Assembly: GCA_035518095.1 (NCBI GenBank)
Contig: DATIXX010000005.1
Span: 64,421-128,420 of the forward strand
DNA length: 64,000 nucleotides
Reading direction: 5' to 3'
Source of the DNA: Burkholderiales bacterium
GTDB lineage: Bacteria; Pseudomonadota; Gammaproteobacteria; Burkholderiales; JAHFRG01
Shown here piece by piece: positions 20,530-30,336 of this stretch. The notes under the pieces were generated by a model. It ran no database searches. It saw nothing but the letters and a program-made list of their open reading frames with translations, and was not told the DNA's origin. The translations under genes and the position numbers were made by a program. Positions within the stretch are counted from its first letter, which is position 1, and each line of letters opens with the position of its first letter.

Positions 20530-20552
20530 GTTTCTAATGCGGTGATTCAAAC

Positions 20553-23500
20553 ATGCCAGCCTCACGAGCCCAGACCATTGAACAATTGCTTAAGCAGCGC
20601 ATCCTAATTCTGGACGGCGCAATGGGCACGATGATCCAGAGTTACAAACTCAACGAAAAGGATTATCGAGGTACACGCTTGGCCGATTTTCCGCATGATT
20701 TGAAGGGCAACAATGATTTACTCAACCTGACCCAGCCGCAGATAATCCGCGGAATTCATATCGCGTACCTGGAGGCCGGGGCGGACATCATTGAAACCAA
20801 TACCTTCAACTCCAATGCGCCCTCGCAGGCGGATTACCATCTGGAGCATCTGGTTTACGAACTGAATCTAAGTGGGGCCAGGCTGGCACGGGAAGTGGCG
20901 GACGAATTCACTGCCAAAATCCCGGGGTGGCAGCGCTTTGTTGCGGGCGCCTTGGGACCTACGAACAAGACCGCCTCCATCTCGCCGGACGTCAACGACC
21001 CGAGTTTCCGCAATATCACATTCGAGGCGCTGGTCGCGGCTTACAGCGAGGCGGTGCGCGGCTTGCTTGACGGCGGAGTCGACATTCTTCTAATAGAAAC
21101 CATTTTCGACACGCTTAACGCAAAAGCGGCGATATTTGCCGTCGAGCAATTTTTTGATACGCATCGGATTCGTGTACCGGTAATGATTTCAGGGACCATT
21201 ACCGACCAATCAGGGCGCACGCTTACCGGGCAGACCACCGAGGCTTTCTGGAACTCGGTGCGTCATGCACAGCCGCTTTCCATTGGGCTTAACTGCGCTC
21301 TCGGCGCGAAACTGATGCGCCCGTATATTGAAGAGCTGTCGCGCATAGCAGACACTTATGTTTGCGCCTACCCCAACGCCGGACTTCCAGACCCGCTTTC
21401 TCCCACCGGCTTTCCGGAGGGGCCTGAAGATACCGCAGGGTTTCTTCAGGAATTCGCGCGCAGCGGATTTATCAACATCGTCGGCGGCTGCTGCGGCACC
21501 ACACCGGCGCACATCAAAGCCCTTCGCGACGCGGTGCAGGACATAGCGCCGCGCGCCGTTCCAAAAATCGAAAAGAAACTGCGCCTGTCCGGATTGGAGC
21601 CGCTCAACATCGGGGACGATTCGCTTTTCGTCAATATCGGCGAGCGCACCAACGTCACCGGCTCCAAGGCTTTTGCGCGCTTGATACTCAATGGCAATTT
21701 CGGGGAAGCGCTGAGCGTCGCACGCCAGCAGGTGGAATACGGCGCGCAGATAATAGACGTGAACATGGACGAAGCGATGCTTGATTCCAAGCAGGCAATG
21801 ACGAAGTTTTTAAACCTCATCGCGTCCGAGCCCGATATTTCGCGCGTGCCGGTGATGATCGACTCCTCAAAATGGGACGTGATCGAAGCCGGACTGAAAT
21901 GCGTACAAGGGAAATGCGTTGTAAATTCCATCAGCCTCAAAGAAGGCGACGCGGAATTCATCAAACGCGCCAGGCTGGCGCGGCGTTACGGCGCGGCGAT
22001 TGTGGTGATGGCATTCGACGAAAAAGGCCAGGCCGATTCGCTGGCCCGCAAAACTGAAATATGCACGCGCAGCTATCACATCCTGGTAAAAGACGCGGGC
22101 TTACCGCCCGAAGATATTATCTTCGATCCCAACATCTTTGCGATTGCCACGGGGATTGAGGAGCACAGCAACTACGCGGTGGATTATATCGAAGCGACGC
22201 GTGCAATAAAGCGCGCCCTGCCGCATGCGAAAGTAAGCGGCGGCGTTTCAAATGTTTCGTTCTCATTCCGTGGCAATGATGCAGTGCGTGAAGCGATTCA
22301 CACCGTATTCCTTTATCACGCCGTTCGAGCCGGCATGACCATGGGTATTGTCAACGCAGGACAGCTCGGAGTGTATGAAGAAATTCCCAACGACTTGCGG
22401 GAGCGGGTCGAGGATATTGTTTTGAACCGCCGTCCCGATGCAGCGGAGCGCCTGGTGCAATTCGCGGCAACACTAAAGGGACAAGGCAAAGTGTTGGCCG
22501 AAGACCTGTCTTGGCGCAAGTGCAGCGTCGAACAGCGCCTTACCCACTCACTGGTGAAAGGTATTGACGCATTTATTATCGAGGACACCGAGGAGGCGCG
22601 CCGCAAATACCAGCACCCGATCCAGGTAATAGAGGGCCCGCTGATGGATGGCATGAATGTCGTGGGCGACTTGTTCGGCTCGGGAAAGATGTTTCTCCCA
22701 CAAGTTGTGAAGTCCGCGCGCGTTATGAAGCGGGCAGTGGCCCATCTGGTGCCTTACATTGAGGCGGAAAAACAGAAATCAGGGGAAATACAAAAGCCCA
22801 AAGGTAAGATCGTAATTGGGACGGTTAAAGGCGACGTGCACGACATCGGCAAAAACATCGTTGCGGTGGTGTTGCAGTGTAACAATTACGAGGTCATTAA
22901 TCTCGGAGTGATGGTGCCGTGCGAGAAAATCCTGGATACGGCACGGGACGAAAAAGCCGACATCATTGGGCTGTCGGGCTTGATTACGCCTTCTCTTGAA
23001 GAAATGGCGCACGTGGCGAAGGAGATGCAGCGCGAGGGTCTTACCATTCCGCTTCTGATCGGCGGAGCAACCACGTCGCGAGTGCATACCGCGGTGAAAA
23101 TCGAACCCGGGTATAACGGCGCCACCATCTGGGTGCCCGATGCGTCGCGCAGCGTGAGCGTATGTAGCAACCTGCTTTCCGAGGAACAGCGCACGGGCTA
23201 CATAGCAAGCATCAAGCAGGAATATGAATCGGTGCGTGTGCAGCACCGGGAGAAGAAAGGCCAACCGCTGCTCGCGCTTGCCGAAGCTAGAAAAAACGGG
23301 TTGAAAACGGATTGGAAGCAGTATATTCCGCCAAAACCCCGCTTGATAGGTTTAAAAACGTTTAAGGATTATTCATTGCAGGAACTGGTCCCATGCATCG
23401 ACTGGACGCCGTTTTTCCAGACCTGGGAGCTCTCGGGGCGCTATCCGGCGATCATGCAGGACCAAGTCATAGGCGAAGCCGCGCGCAATCTTTTCCAGGA

Positions 23501-24248
23501 CGCGCAGGCGATGCTCAAGCTCATCATCGCGGAGAACTGGCTCAAGGCGAATGCGGTGATCGGCTTGTTTGCCTGCAACTCGGTGAATAGCGACGACATC
23601 GAGCTTTATACCGATGAATCGCGGGGCAAGACCGCCATGGTTCTTCATAACTTGCGCCAGCAAAACATGAAGCCGCAAGGCAATCCCAACCTTTGTCTTG
23701 CCGATTTCATTGCACCCGTGGATTCCGGGTCACGGGATTATATCGGGGCATTCGCCGTGACGGCCGGTATCGGTATCGATGCGCGAGTGAAGGCATTTGA
23801 AGAAAAGCACGACGATTACAACGCCATTATGCTGAAGGCGCTGGCCGACCGTCTTGCCGAGGCCTTCGCCGAGCGCATGCATTTGCGTGTGCGGAAAGAA
23901 TTCTGGGGTTATGCGGCGGATGAGAACCTGGATAGTGACGCCTTGATTGCCGAAAAATACCGAGGCATCCGGCCGGCGCCGGGATATCCTGCTTGCCCGG
24001 ATCACACCGAAAAAGGGGGATTATTCGCTCTGTTGAAAGCGACCGAAGTGGGCATTATCCTGACTGAAAACTTCGCTATGCTTCCGGCAGCGGCGGTGTG
24101 CGGCTTTTATTTTTCTCATCCAGAGTCTCGATATTTTGCAGTCGGCAAAATCGGCAAGGACCAAGCGGAGGACTACGCTCGACGAAAAGGACTGAGTTTG
24201 GCGGTCGTTGAGAAATGGCTTGCGCCGGTTTTGGGTTACGATAGATAG
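20553..24248 (+). CDS. metH: Cobalamin-dependent methionine synthase
   Basis: A full-length 1231-residue MetH that transfers methyl from methyl-tetrahydrofolate to homocysteine. Homocysteine domain: zinc ligands C248 (GLNCALGA), C313 and C314 (GGCCGTTP). Pterin domain: about 355-640 ([14 protein letters not shown]). B12 domain: DVHDIG with cobalt ligand H763. The C-terminal reactivation domain runs from about 900 and binds SAM. Start ATG at 20553. With metX and metW in the same window, much of the methionine branch is covered. The upstream leader may control transcription. Confidence 0.97.
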   Translation: MPASRAQTIEQLLKQRILILDGAMGTMIQSYKLNEKDYRGTRLADFPHDLKGNNDLLNLTQPQIIRGIHIAYLEAGADIIETNTFNSNAPSQADYHLEHLVYELNLSGARLAREVADEFTAKIPGWQRFVAGALGPTNKTASISPDVNDPSFRNITFEALVAAYSEAVRGLLDGGVDILLIETIFDTLNAKAAIFAVEQFFDTHRIRVPVMISGTITDQSGRTLTGQTTEAFWNSVRHAQPLSIGLNCALGAKLMRPYIEELSRIADTYVCAYPNAGLPDPLSPTGFPEGPEDTAGFLQEFARSGFINIVGGCCGTTPAHIKALRDAVQDIAPRAVPKIEKKLRLSGLEPLNIGDDSLFVNIGERTNVTGSKAFARLILNGNFGEALSVARQQVEYGAQIIDVNMDEAMLDSKQAMTKFLNLIASEPDISRVPVMIDSSKWDVIEAGLKCVQGKCVVNSISLKEGDAEFIKRARLARRYGAAIVVMAFDEKGQADSLARKTEICTRSYHILVKDAGLPPEDIIFDPNIFAIATGIEEHSNYAVDYIEATRAIKRALPHAKVSGGVSNVSFSFRGNDAVREAIHTVFLYHAVRAGMTMGIVNAGQLGVYEEIPNDLRERVEDIVLNRRPDAAERLVQFAATLKGQGKVLAEDLSWRKCSVEQRLTHSLVKGIDAFIIEDTEEARRKYQHPIQVIEGPLMDGMNVVGDLFGSGKMFLPQVVKSARVMKRAVAHLVPYIEAEKQKSGEIQKPKGKIVIGTVKGDVHDIGKNIVAVVLQCNNYEVINLGVMVPCEKILDTARDEKADIIGLSGLITPSLEEMAHVAKEMQREGLTIPLLIGGATTSRVHTAVKIEPGYNGATIWVPDASRSVSVCSNLLSEEQRTGYIASIKQEYESVRVQHREKKGQPLLALAEARKNGLKTDWKQYIPPKPRLIGLKTFKDYSLQELVPCIDWTPFFQTWELSGRYPAIMQDQVIGEAARNLFQDAQAMLKLIIAENWLKANAVIGLFACNSVNSDDIELYTDESRGKTAMVLHNLRQQNMKPQGNPNLCLADFIAPVDSGSRDYIGAFAVTAGIGIDARVKAFEEKHDDYNAIMLKALADRLAEAFAERMHLRVRKEFWGYAADENLDSDALIAEKYRGIRPAPGYPACPDHTEKGGLFALLKATEVGIILTENFAMLPAAAVCGFYFSHPESRYFAVGKIGKDQAEDYARRKGLSLAVVEKWLAPVLGYDR

Positions 24249-24523
24249 CCGGGGGCGGACCAGAAGCGCGTTTCTTTCTTTTGCTTGCCGAAAGGAAGGA
24301 AAGCAAAGTAAAGGATATTCTGCTCTAGCGTTGCAATGCGGTCGGCCGGGCGGCTCGCGCCACGCGCTCAGCCTGTTCTGGCACGGATTCCCGGATTTGA
24401 CCTCATTGCTCGGCGGCGCAGAAAAGAATTGAAATTCGCAAATACGAGGTCAAGGTCGATTAACTATGACCACGGGCACTTGAGGCATAATATGAGGGGT
24501 ATTCACCAAGTAGGAACAAAGCT
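24249..24523. other. Intergenic region after metH
   Basis: A 275-bp gap with no convincing gene. A hairpin with an 8-bp AT-rich stem (TTTTGCTT at 24279-24286 with AAGCAAAG at 24301-24308, loop of 14) may mark the end of the metH transcript, but no T run follows. Near the far end, CATAAT at 24486-24491 could be a -10 for the next gene. Confidence 0.5.
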
Positions 24524-24847
24524 ATGGCTTACACTTTTGAAGAGCTGAAAGGCAAAACCGTGGTTGAGCTTCGCGAAATCGCCAAAGGCGTCGAACACGA
24601 GGCGGTGAAGGGCTATTCCCAGTTGAACAAGGACCATCTGCTGGTCGCCTTGTGCAAGGCCCTGAATATCCCTACGCACGGGCATCACGAGGTGGTGGGG
24701 GTCAACAAAACGGCCATCAAGACCCAAATCCGGGCATTGAAGAAAAGACGCGATGAGTTTCTTGCGGCGCATGACCACGGGCAGCTCAAAAGCATCCGGC
24801 GTACGATCCATCGCCTCAAAAGAACGCTGCATAAGGCGACGGTGTAG
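24524..24847 (+). CDS. Small basic protein with Rho_N/SAP-like N-terminus
   Basis: A 107-residue, lysine-, arginine- and histidine-rich protein. Residues 5-50 (FEELKGKTVVELREIAKG ... LNKDHLLVALCKAL) resemble the Rho N-terminal/SAP helix-extended-helix motif that binds nucleic acids. The C-terminal half is an amphipathic basic helix pair (IKTQIRALKKRRDEFL, LKSIRRTIHRLKRTL). I recall similar small hypothetical proteins in other Proteobacteria but no function. A nucleic-acid-binding role is inferred from the fold and charge only. It stands alone between metH and mscL. Confidence 0.75.
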   Translation: MAYTFEELKGKTVVELREIAKGVEHEAVKGYSQLNKDHLLVALCKALNIPTHGHHEVVGVNKTAIKTQIRALKKRRDEFLAAHDHGQLKSIRRTIHRLKRTLHKATV

Positions 24848-24957
24848 ATTTCAGCTGAGGACGTCGCGCTGTTTTCAGGGAAAATTACCATCTGCGGTGG
24901 GAGACCTGTTGAAGCAGGATGAAACCGGGTAGCCCAGAATTGAAAGGAGCCAGGGTT

Positions 24958-25395
24958 ATGCTTAAGGAGTTCAGGGAGTTCGCGATGCGCGGCAACGTGG
25001 TGGACATGGCCGTGGGCATCATTATCGGCGCCGCCTTTGGTGCCATCGTTCAATCACTGGTGGCCGACGTAATCATGCCACCGATTGGGTTGATTCTCGG
25101 CAATGTGGATTTTTCCAATCTTTTTATTGTGCTCAAACAAGGCGCTGCGGCCGCGCCTTATGCAAGTCTGGCGGAAGCGCAGAAAGCAGGCGCGGTCACC
25201 ATAAACTACGGCAAGTTCCTTAACGCGGTTGTGGGCTTTGTTATTGTGGCGTTCGCGGTTTTTATGCTGGTTCGCGCCATCAATCAGTTGAAGCGCAAGG
25301 AACAGGCTGCGCCGACGACCAAAGAATGCCCGCAATGCTTTTCCACCATCCCGATAAAAGCCAAACGGTGTCCGAATTGTACTTCACAGATTTGA
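24958..25395 (+). CDS. mscL: Large-conductance mechanosensitive channel with zinc-ribbon tail
   Basis: MscL relieves hypo-osmotic pressure. [27 protein letters not shown] is the N-terminal helix and TM1, and [19 protein letters not shown] is TM2. The C-terminus ends in a zinc-ribbon-like CPQC-x11-CPNC motif in place of the usual short helical bundle end; some MscL homologues share this. The open frame begins at 24919, but the ATG at 24958 has an AAGGAG-type site and gives the conserved start. Final length 145 residues. Confidence 0.94.
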   Translation: MLKEFREFAMRGNVVDMAVGIIIGAAFGAIVQSLVADVIMPPIGLILGNVDFSNLFIVLKQGAAAAPYASLAEAQKAGAVTINYGKFLNAVVGFVIVAFAVFMLVRAINQLKRKEQAAPTTKECPQCFSTIPIKAKRCPNCTSQI

Positions 25396-25405
25396 AAGCC
25401 CCGGG

Positions 25406-26095
25406 ATGAAAACGGTTCAGCTTGCTTCGCTTTTTACACTGGCTGTCCTGGCCGCCACCGACTTCGCTCGCGCTGCGGAGGAGCCCCCGAGCTATAACAT
25501 GGTGGAGTTGCAGGCGGAAGCGCAGCGCGATGTCCAGAACGATTTGATGACCGCATCCTTATACGTTGAACAAAGCGGCGAAAATCCCGCGCGAGTCTCC
25601 GATGCGGTGAATAAAATCGTGAATGAAGCATTGCGCGCCGCGCAGGAGGTTAAAAGCGTGAAGGCGAGCACAGAAGGCTATCAGACTTATCCGGTTTACA
25701 GCAAGACTGCCAGATTGGAAGCGTGGAGAGTGCGCTCCGAGATCCGCATTGAGAGTCGGGATTTCAGCGCCGCTTCCAATCTCATCGGCAAGCTGCAGTC
25801 TACGATGCGTCTTTCTTCTCTTGTTTTTACGGTATCTCCTGATGCGAGGCGGCAGGCGGAGAACGAGCTGATCGCCCAAGCCATTTCCAATTTTCGCGAA
25901 CGTGCCGATATCATTAAGCACTCGCTTAACGGACGCGGCTACAAGCTGCGAAAAATGAGCATCAATACCAGCGCGTTTCATCCGCGCCCAATGCTTGCCC
26001 GCGCAATGGCCTCGCCGGAGGTCTCAGCGCCTAATGTGGAGGCAGGCACCAGCCAGATTAGCGTTGTCATCAGCGGCACCATCGAAGTGGAATGA
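25406..26095 (+). CDS. SIMPL-domain (DUF541) periplasmic protein
   Basis: A 229-residue protein with a signal peptide (cleavage near ARA-AEE) and the SIMPL/DUF541 layout: VELQAEAQRDVQNDLMTASLYVE, then a long helical middle and the ending SQISVVISGTIEVE. Enteric relatives (YggE) are linked to reduced oxidative stress, but no biochemical activity is firmly known. It lies 10 bp after mscL and overlaps the next gene by 4 bp, so the three form a likely operon. Confidence 0.85.
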   Translation: MKTVQLASLFTLAVLAATDFARAAEEPPSYNMVELQAEAQRDVQNDLMTASLYVEQSGENPARVSDAVNKIVNEALRAAQEVKSVKASTEGYQTYPVYSKTARLEAWRVRSEIRIESRDFSAASNLIGKLQSTMRLSSLVFTVSPDARRQAENELIAQAISNFRERADIIKHSLNGRGYKLRKMSINTSAFHPRPMLARAMASPEVSAPNVEAGTSQISVVISGTIEVE

Positions 26096-26304
26096 CACTG
26101 GGTATGGGACGTTGGTTGGTCGTTCTGGGTCTGATTCTGGTCGTCGCAGGCTTGCTCTGGCCGTGGCTTGCAAAAGTGGGACTGGGCCATCTTCCCGGGG
26201 ATATCCGCATCGAACGCAAGGGCTTCGTGTTCTATTTCCCGCTCACCAGCGGGCTGATTGTCTCGGCGTTGCTTACGTTGATACTGTGGATTTTGCGCCG
26301 CTAG
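26092..26304 (+). CDS. DUF2905 small membrane protein
   Basis: A 70-residue protein with two membrane helices (WLVVLGLILVVAGLLWPWL and GLIVSALLTLILWIL) around the conserved turn GHLPGDIRIERKGFVFYFPL, the DUF2905 hallmark. Function unknown. The ATG overlaps the stop of the SIMPL gene (ATGA); M5 at 26104 is an alternative. Its last 32 bases overlap, tail to tail, the 3' end of the polyamine-binding protein gene. Confidence 0.88.
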   Translation: MTLGMGRWLVVLGLILVVAGLLWPWLAKVGLGHLPGDIRIERKGFVFYFPLTSGLIVSALLTLILWILRR

Positions 26305-27472
26305 GAAACCGCGCCGCTCTGAACCGGCGATAAGCGGAGCGCGCAAGTACCAACAAGGCGATTACGCCCAGCAGCGCCGCTAATACTTTCCAAAACAGAC
26401 CGTCACTTTCGCCCTGCTTCAACTTGATCTCGGTCCACATTCTGGACATGATCCGCCGGTGCGTTCGATCGAGATCTTTCATGTATTCCAGGTGCTTGAT
26501 CGTTTCCGGGTCAGGGAAGATCGCCGGGTTTTGCGCAATCTCCGGCCTGATGTACGGAAGTGCCGCGGCATTGGGATTGCCGGCGCCAATAAGATTGGTC
26601 AGCTCCGCAGAATTTTGGCCTTCGAGCATGAAATTGATGAATTTATGCGCAAGGTCCGGCCGCGGTCCGGATTTGTGTATGACCATGCTGTCCATTCCTA
26701 TCACCGCACCTTCCCTGGGAATTGTCCACTTTATGGTGAAATTGCGATGCGCCTTTTTCGCGTCCTGCGCGGCCTGGAAAAAATCGCTGGAGTAGCCGTG
26801 CGCAAGCCAAATGTTGCCGACCGTGAGCTCCTTGATATAGCTCTGCGCGTTAAATGCGGCCCAGTACGGTTTGGCACGGATGATCAGATCGCGCGCCTGC
26901 TTCCATTTTTCCTCGTCCGTGTCGTTGATCGAATAGCCGAGGTATTTCATGGCAGCCGCCATCAGCTCCCGTTGCGAATCAAGCACGGTGACCCGGCCCT
27001 TTACCTTTTTTAGGTATTTCGGCTCGAAAATCACCGCCCAGGTATCGGTGGGCAGACCGAGTTCCTGCATTTTTTGCTCGTTGTAGCCTATCACCGTGGT
27101 CGAATATGCATAGGGTACGGAGTATTTATTGCCGGGGTCGAAATCGCGGTTCAGGTACTCCGGTTTTATGTTCTTGAGATTAGGCAGAAGTGATTTGTCG
27201 AGTGGGCGCAGCGCATCTTGTTTGATCAGGGAATCCACGGCATTCTGGGTCGGCACGATGACATCGTAGCCGGTAGCGCCTGCGGCAAGCTTTGCCAGCA
27301 TTTCCTCGTTATCCCCGTAATAATCCTGCACCAGCTTGCAATTGCAGAATTTCTCAAACCGCTCCACCGTGTCGTCCGAGATGTAGTTGTTCCAGTTGTA
27401 GAGATGCAACACGTCTTCGCCAAAAGCGCTGGCGCTGATGAGCAACCCCCAGATAAAAAGCCAGCGCTTCAT
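26273..27472 (-). CDS. potD: Polyamine ABC transporter binding protein with C-terminal membrane tail
   Basis: PotD/PotF-type periplasmic binding protein: signal peptide (ASAFG-ED), VLHLYNWNNYISDDTVERFEK, GYDVIVPT, and NIWLAHGYSSDFFQA. It delivers spermidine or putrescine to the PotABC complex. Unusually, after the normal end of the domain (about residue 355) it continues with a hydrophobic helix at about 359-376 and a basic tail of about 23 residues (RSAYRRFRAARF). That would anchor the protein in the inner membrane. It is the last gene of potA-potB-potC-potD and is convergent with DUF2905, overlapping it by 32 bp. Confidence 0.9.
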   Translation of the reverse strand: MKRWLFIWGLLISASAFGEDVLHLYNWNNYISDDTVERFEKFCNCKLVQDYYGDNEEMLAKLAAGATGYDVIVPTQNAVDSLIKQDALRPLDKSLLPNLKNIKPEYLNRDFDPGNKYSVPYAYSTTVIGYNEQKMQELGLPTDTWAVIFEPKYLKKVKGRVTVLDSQRELMAAAMKYLGYSINDTDEEKWKQARDLIIRAKPYWAAFNAQSYIKELTVGNIWLAHGYSSDFFQAAQDAKKAHRNFTIKWTIPREGAVIGMDSMVIHKSGPRPDLAHKFINFMLEGQNSAELTNLIGAGNPNAAALPYIRPEIAQNPAIFPDPETIKHLEYMKDLDRTHRRIMSRMWTEIKLKQGESDGLFWKVLAALLGVIALLVLARSAYRRFRAARFPSGAKSTVST

Positions 27473-28257
27473 TTCATAGCTCCCCGCAGAGCATCGGGCG
27501 CGAATCTGGAGGCGACGATAATGGTCGTCAGCGTCAGCGCCATGAGCAGGGTGGAGACAGCGTTCACCTCGGGCGTTACCGCGATCTTGATCATCGAGTA
27601 AATCTGCAACGGGAGAGTTGACACCCCGACGCCTACGGTAAAGAAAGTAATAACGAAATCATCGATCGAAAGGGTAAATGACATCAGCATGCCGGCAATC
27701 ACGCCAGGCATGATCAGCGGGAATGTGACGAGCCTGAAGGTTTGCCACGGTGTGGCGCCTAGATCGCGCGCCGCCTCAAATATGCTTTCATCCATTCCTG
27801 CCAACCGCGCGCGCACCACGATGGCGACAAAGCCGATGCAGAACGTGATGTGAGCTATCATGATCGACAGCATGCCTAGTGTGAGGTTCATCACCTGTAT
27901 GAAAAACAAAAGCAGCGAAACGCCCAACAGGATTTCCGGCATCGCCACCGGTGTGATGACCATGAATGGAAGCAGTTTCGGTTTGTAGCGGTGGATGGCG
28001 ATACCCGCCATGGTGCCCAAAGCCGTGGCGACCAAGCTGGAAACAACTGCAATGGTAAGCGAATTGACCGCGGCGCTGATCATCTGATTGTCGTGGGACA
28101 GCACGCGATACCAATTGAGCGTGAAGCCCACCCATTCCGCGTTCAGCCGCGAGTCGTTAAAAGAATACACCACGACGATGATAAGCGGCACGTAGAGAAA
28201 CGCATACACCAGGACTGAGACCGACCACAGCCAGGAGCGCCTACGCATTTCTAACAC
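27469..28257 (-). CDS. potC: Polyamine ABC transporter permease PotC
   Basis: A 262-residue inner-membrane permease with about six helices and the ABC permease EAA loop (EAARDLGATPWQTFRLVTFPLIMPGVIAG). The family-typical N-terminus is YAFLYVPLIIVVVYSFNDS. It pairs with PotB to form the channel. Its stop overlaps the binding protein start by 4 bp and its start overlaps potB by 17 bp, so translation is tightly coupled. Confidence 0.93.
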   Translation of the reverse strand: MLEMRRRSWLWSVSVLVYAFLYVPLIIVVVYSFNDSRLNAEWVGFTLNWYRVLSHDNQMISAAVNSLTIAVVSSLVATALGTMAGIAIHRYKPKLLPFMVITPVAMPEILLGVSLLLFFIQVMNLTLGMLSIMIAHITFCIGFVAIVVRARLAGMDESIFEAARDLGATPWQTFRLVTFPLIMPGVIAGMLMSFTLSIDDFVITFFTVGVGVSTLPLQIYSMIKIAVTPEVNAVSTLLMALTLTTIIVASRFAPDALRGAMK

Positions 28258-29140
28258 CTCGACGGCTGATCAGCGCCGTAATGCCTGCAAGCGACAGTAC
28301 CGCGATAGTGAGCATGATCGAAAGCGTGCTGCCAAAAGGCCAGTCGCGAGTTCCAAGGAACTGGTCTTTAATAAGATTACCGATCAGGATATCGCCGGTG
28401 CCGCCAAGGATATCCGGAATAGCAAACATGCCGAGCACCGGAATGAATACCAAAGCGGAGCCGGAGTACACGCCGGGCAGCGACAATGGCCAGGTGACTT
28501 TCCAAAATCTATTCCAGGCATTTGCGCCGAGATCTTGGGCGGCATCAAGCAATACCGGGTCGTGTTTCTCCAGATTGGTGTACAGCGGCAGCACCATGAA
28601 CGGCAAATGTACGTATACCATACCCACCAGGACCGCGAACGGCGAAAACAGCAGCGGCACAGGCGCAACGCCAAACCATCCGAGGAAATTGTTGACCGCG
28701 AGGCTGAAAGCCGACTGTGGACCCAGGATGATCATCCAGGCATAAACCCGGATCAGGAAGTTGCTGGCAAAAGGCAATATTACCAACAATACCATGAAGT
28801 CCCGGTGCTTTTTCGGGCTGTGGGCAATCAACAAAGCCAGCGGATAAGCCATTAGCAGGCAGATCAATGTCGTGGCCATTGCTACGCCAAAGGATTTGAT
28901 GAATACCTGCGTGTAGATGAAATCGCTGAAGAAAAATTTGTACGTTTCCAGCGTCAGCCCGGATTGCTTTCCGAATTGGGCTCCGAATATCGGAGCGAGC
29001 CCGCCGTAGTCGCCGGGATAGCGGAAGGAGGCAATCAGAATGATGATACTGGGAAGCAGGAAAAATGTTGCCAAATAAAGAAAAGGCGGCCCGCTCACCA
29101 GCCACTTGGTGACACGCGCAGAAGTCAGAAATTTATTCAT
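28241..29140 (-). CDS. potB: Polyamine ABC transporter permease PotB
   Basis: Inner-membrane permease of about 299 residues with six predicted helices and the EAA-like loop DAAQDLGANAWNRFWKVTWPLSLPGVYSG. The frame stays open upstream to 29242, but those extra residues lie inside potA and look non-natural. The ATG at 29140, which begins MNKFLTSARVTKWL, overlaps the potA end by 8 bp and is the better start. It follows potA and precedes potC. Confidence 0.92.
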   Translation of the reverse strand: MNKFLTSARVTKWLVSGPPFLYLATFFLLPSIIILIASFRYPGDYGGLAPIFGAQFGKQSGLTLETYKFFFSDFIYTQVFIKSFGVAMATTLICLLMAYPLALLIAHSPKKHRDFMVLLVILPFASNFLIRVYAWMIILGPQSAFSLAVNNFLGWFGVAPVPLLFSPFAVLVGMVYVHLPFMVLPLYTNLEKHDPVLLDAAQDLGANAWNRFWKVTWPLSLPGVYSGSALVFIPVLGMFAIPDILGGTGDILIGNLIKDQFLGTRDWPFGSTLSIMLTIAVLSLAGITALISRRGVRNA

Positions 29141-30218
29141 GCAGAAATAGTCCTGCGTCCTTTGACCATGCCACTTCGACTTTATCTCCGCTTTCGAAAA
29201 ACTTGCCGCGCCCCGGAGCCGAATTAGGCAGCAGCGCTTCAATGCGGGCCCCGTTTGTGAGGTCGACGATGTAAGTGGTAATATCGCCTACGTACAATAA
29301 ATCGCGCACTTTTCCGGGAAAGTGGTTCTCACCTGCCGCCTCCTCAATTTTTGCGGCGATTCGCACTTGCTCCGGGCGCAGAGCCAGCACACCTCGCTGT
29401 CCGCGCGCTGCGCCGATTTTGACCGGCGCCCGAACCTCGCCCATGCCGGGGATGCGAACCCGCAGATAATCAGAGTCTGTCTCCAGTACTTCCGCTTCCA
29501 GCATGTTGATACGGCCGATGAAGTCCGCAACAAAACGGTTTGCGGGAAAACTGTAAATTTTCGAGGGCACATCTACCTGCTCGATCCTGCCGGCATTCAT
29601 CACCGCGATGCGATGTGAAAGCGCAAGCGCTTCAGCCTGCGAGTGCGTCACAAATACGAACGTAATGCCGACGTCGCGCTGCAACGTTATGAGCTCAATT
29701 TGCATCTCCTCGCGCAGTTTGGCGTCCAGTGCGCCGAGTGGTTCATCGAGCATCAGCAGCCGCGGACGGTTGACCAGTCCGCGAGCAAGCGCAACGCGCT
29801 GCTTCTGGCCTCCGGAAAGCTCATGCGGAAAACTTTCGCCTTTATCTGAGAGGTGAACCAGCTCCAACACCTCTCTGACTTTGACCGCAGTTTCGTCCGG
29901 GCTTTTTCCCGCCATCTTGAGGGGGAAAGCGATATTCCCCGTGACGGTCATGTGCGGAAACAGCGCGTAACTCTGGAAAACAGTGTGTATCGGGCGTTTC
30001 TCGGGCGGCGTGCCGGCAAGGTCCTTGCCGTCAAGCAAGATTTGTCCGGCGTCCGGCAGGTCGAATCCTGCGATCATCCGAAGCAAGGTGGTTTTGCCGC
30101 AACCTGAGGGCCCTAACAGGGTAAAAAATTCTCCGGCCTCGATGTTGACGCTTACATTGTCCACCGCGACCAGAGTGCCAAAGCGGCGGGTAACGTTGCG
30201 GATTTCGAGTAGCGCCAT
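29133..30218 (-). CDS. potA: Polyamine ABC transporter ATPase PotA
   Basis: A 361-residue ATPase that powers PotBC. Walker A GPSGCGKTTLLR, signature LSGGQKQRVALARGLV, and Walker B LLMLDEPLGALD are intact, and a C-terminal TOBE regulatory domain starts near residue 240. It is the first gene of the pot operon. An extended -10 promoter lies just upstream at 30247-30252. Confidence 0.95.
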   Translation of the reverse strand: MALLEIRNVTRRFGTLVAVDNVSVNIEAGEFFTLLGPSGCGKTTLLRMIAGFDLPDAGQILLDGKDLAGTPPEKRPIHTVFQSYALFPHMTVTGNIAFPLKMAGKSPDETAVKVREVLELVHLSDKGESFPHELSGGQKQRVALARGLVNRPRLLMLDEPLGALDAKLREEMQIELITLQRDVGITFVFVTHSQAEALALSHRIAVMNAGRIEQVDVPSKIYSFPANRFVADFIGRINMLEAEVLETDSDYLRVRIPGMGEVRAPVKIGAARGQRGVLALRPEQVRIAAKIEEAAGENHFPGKVRDLLYVGDITTYIVDLTNGARIEALLPNSAPGRGKFFESGDKVEVAWSKDAGLFLHE

Positions 30219-30246
30219 GTACGCTCAAGCCGATAAAAAACGGGGT

Positions 30247-30255
30247 ATTCTAACA
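30247..30255 (-). promoter_or_regulatory. Extended -10 promoter of the pot operon
   Basis: Minus-strand TGTTAGAAT: a TAGAAT hexamer preceded by TGn, the extended -10 form. The matching -35 is weak. Predicted transcription starts near 30240, about 22 bases before the potA ATG. Confidence 0.5.
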
Positions 30256-30336
30256 AATATGTGGAAGCATCGAATCGGATTGGCGACGATGATTTCCGTC
30301 AAAGAAGCGTTGTTGACCCAGCGGCCAGGCCAGCAT

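Noticed and set aside
20352-20552. Cobalamin or SAH riboswitch before metH
   Set aside because: No B12-box text and no SAH-riboswitch core were visible; only the hairpins, pairing and terminator can be supported.
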